Below, in pieces: positions 63,842 to 64,000 of a stretch of 64,000 nt of DNA. Source of the stretch: Roseinatronobacter sp. S2 (GTDB lineage: Bacteria > Pseudomonadota > Alphaproteobacteria > Rhodobacterales > Rhodobacteraceae); contig NZ_CP121113.1 in assembly GCF_029581395.1 (NCBI RefSeq), forward strand, positions 483,501 to 547,500, in the 5' to 3' direction. The position numbers and the translations under genes are program-made. The notes beneath the pieces are model-generated. The model was not told where the DNA came from and ran no database searches. It was given only the letters and a program-made list of their open reading frames with translations. The stretch's first letter is position 1. Each line of letters begins with the position of its first letter.

Positions 63842-64000
63842 TTATTCCGGCAGGATTACGCTGTCGATCACATGGATCACGCCGTTGCTGGCCTCGATAT
63901 CGGCCTGAATGACGGTCGCGCCATCAACGGTAACAGTGTCGCCCACACCGATGGTGATCGATTGGCCGTTCACGGTTTCAGCCATCATGCCATCTGTCAG
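63842..64000 (-). CDS. Fasciclin-domain protein, partial
   Basis: The C-terminal ~52 residues of a fasciclin (FAS1) domain: ...[30 protein letters not shown]. The [13 protein letters not shown] ending is diagnostic. FAS1 proteins are secreted or membrane-anchored adhesion proteins. The N-terminus, including any signal peptide, lies beyond the window. Confidence 0.9.
   Translation of the reverse strand: MTDGMMAETVNGQSITIGVGDTVTVDGATVIQADIEASNGVIHVIDSVILPE

Overview
The window comes from a high-GC alphaproteobacterium of the Rhodobacteraceae type. The evidence is a RegB/RegA/SenC redox regulon (39-41 kb), an ffh-rpsP-rimM-trmD run with a chorismate mutase gene, a TTG-started map, an HvrA-like H-NS protein, divergent hemC/hemE genes, and palindromic repeats of the kind common in this class. 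The genus cannot be fixed from the sequence; a phototrophic lineage is plausible but not proven.

Bases 1-13,599 are an accessory island. It abuts the 3' end of a tRNA-Lys(UUU) gene, a classical integration site, and its defence-like genes are visibly AT-richer than the core. Two inverted copies of an IS5-type element (1-1188, cut by the window edge, and 11452-12817) bracket it. Between them lies a tightly packed, same-strand set of five genes: a soluble histidine kinase cut at its N-terminus by the IS, a receiver-like protein with a large unassigned C-terminal part, a superfamily 2 helicase, a MORC/GHKL-type ATPase and a single-HKD phospholipase-D-fold nuclease. I read this as a phosphorelay-linked, restriction-like defence system, and it is the best candidate here for something undescribed. 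Three of the five genes (receiver, helicase, ATPase) each carry exactly one in-frame stop codon (TAA 2664, TAA 5678, TAG 6714) while remaining open on both sides, so the system looks freshly inactivated, or the stops need another explanation. A hexanucleotide tandem array, a divergent XRE regulator/ParA-like pair with a strong inverted-repeat operator, and a small membrane protein follow.

From 13.6 kb the chromosome is conventional. 13.8-16.4 kb: dapF-mtaB and a RidA-family gene. 16.8-19.8 kb: tex and a TetR regulator. 19.9-24.5 kb: a transporter, S-formylglutathione hydrolase, a HAD protein, an ornithine-cyclodeaminase-like protein, an H-NS protein and a YihY membrane protein. 24.5-31 kb: map, a multi-PAS hybrid kinase with a LuxR-type regulator, a Hint-domain protein and rpsD. 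31-39 kb: dinB, a D,D-carboxypeptidase with SPOR domain, a frameshifted HAD gene, clpS, an RsmC-like methyltransferase, a divergent SDR and a lipoprotein. 38.5-41.2 kb: the redox regulon. 41.5-45.7 kb: the ffh-to-trmD translation/secretion operon. 46-48.7 kb: the KDO pathway (kdsA, kdsB, kdsD). 48.7-64 kb: RNA methyltransferases, phhB, peroxiredoxin, a ferredoxin reductase, a ThDP enzyme, YcjX/DUF697, hemC/hemE and a partial fasciclin gene.

Two families of non-coding repeats are scattered in the core: a ~190-bp hairpin-rich element in three copies and a ~107-bp element in two copies, one of which supplies the stop codon of trmD.
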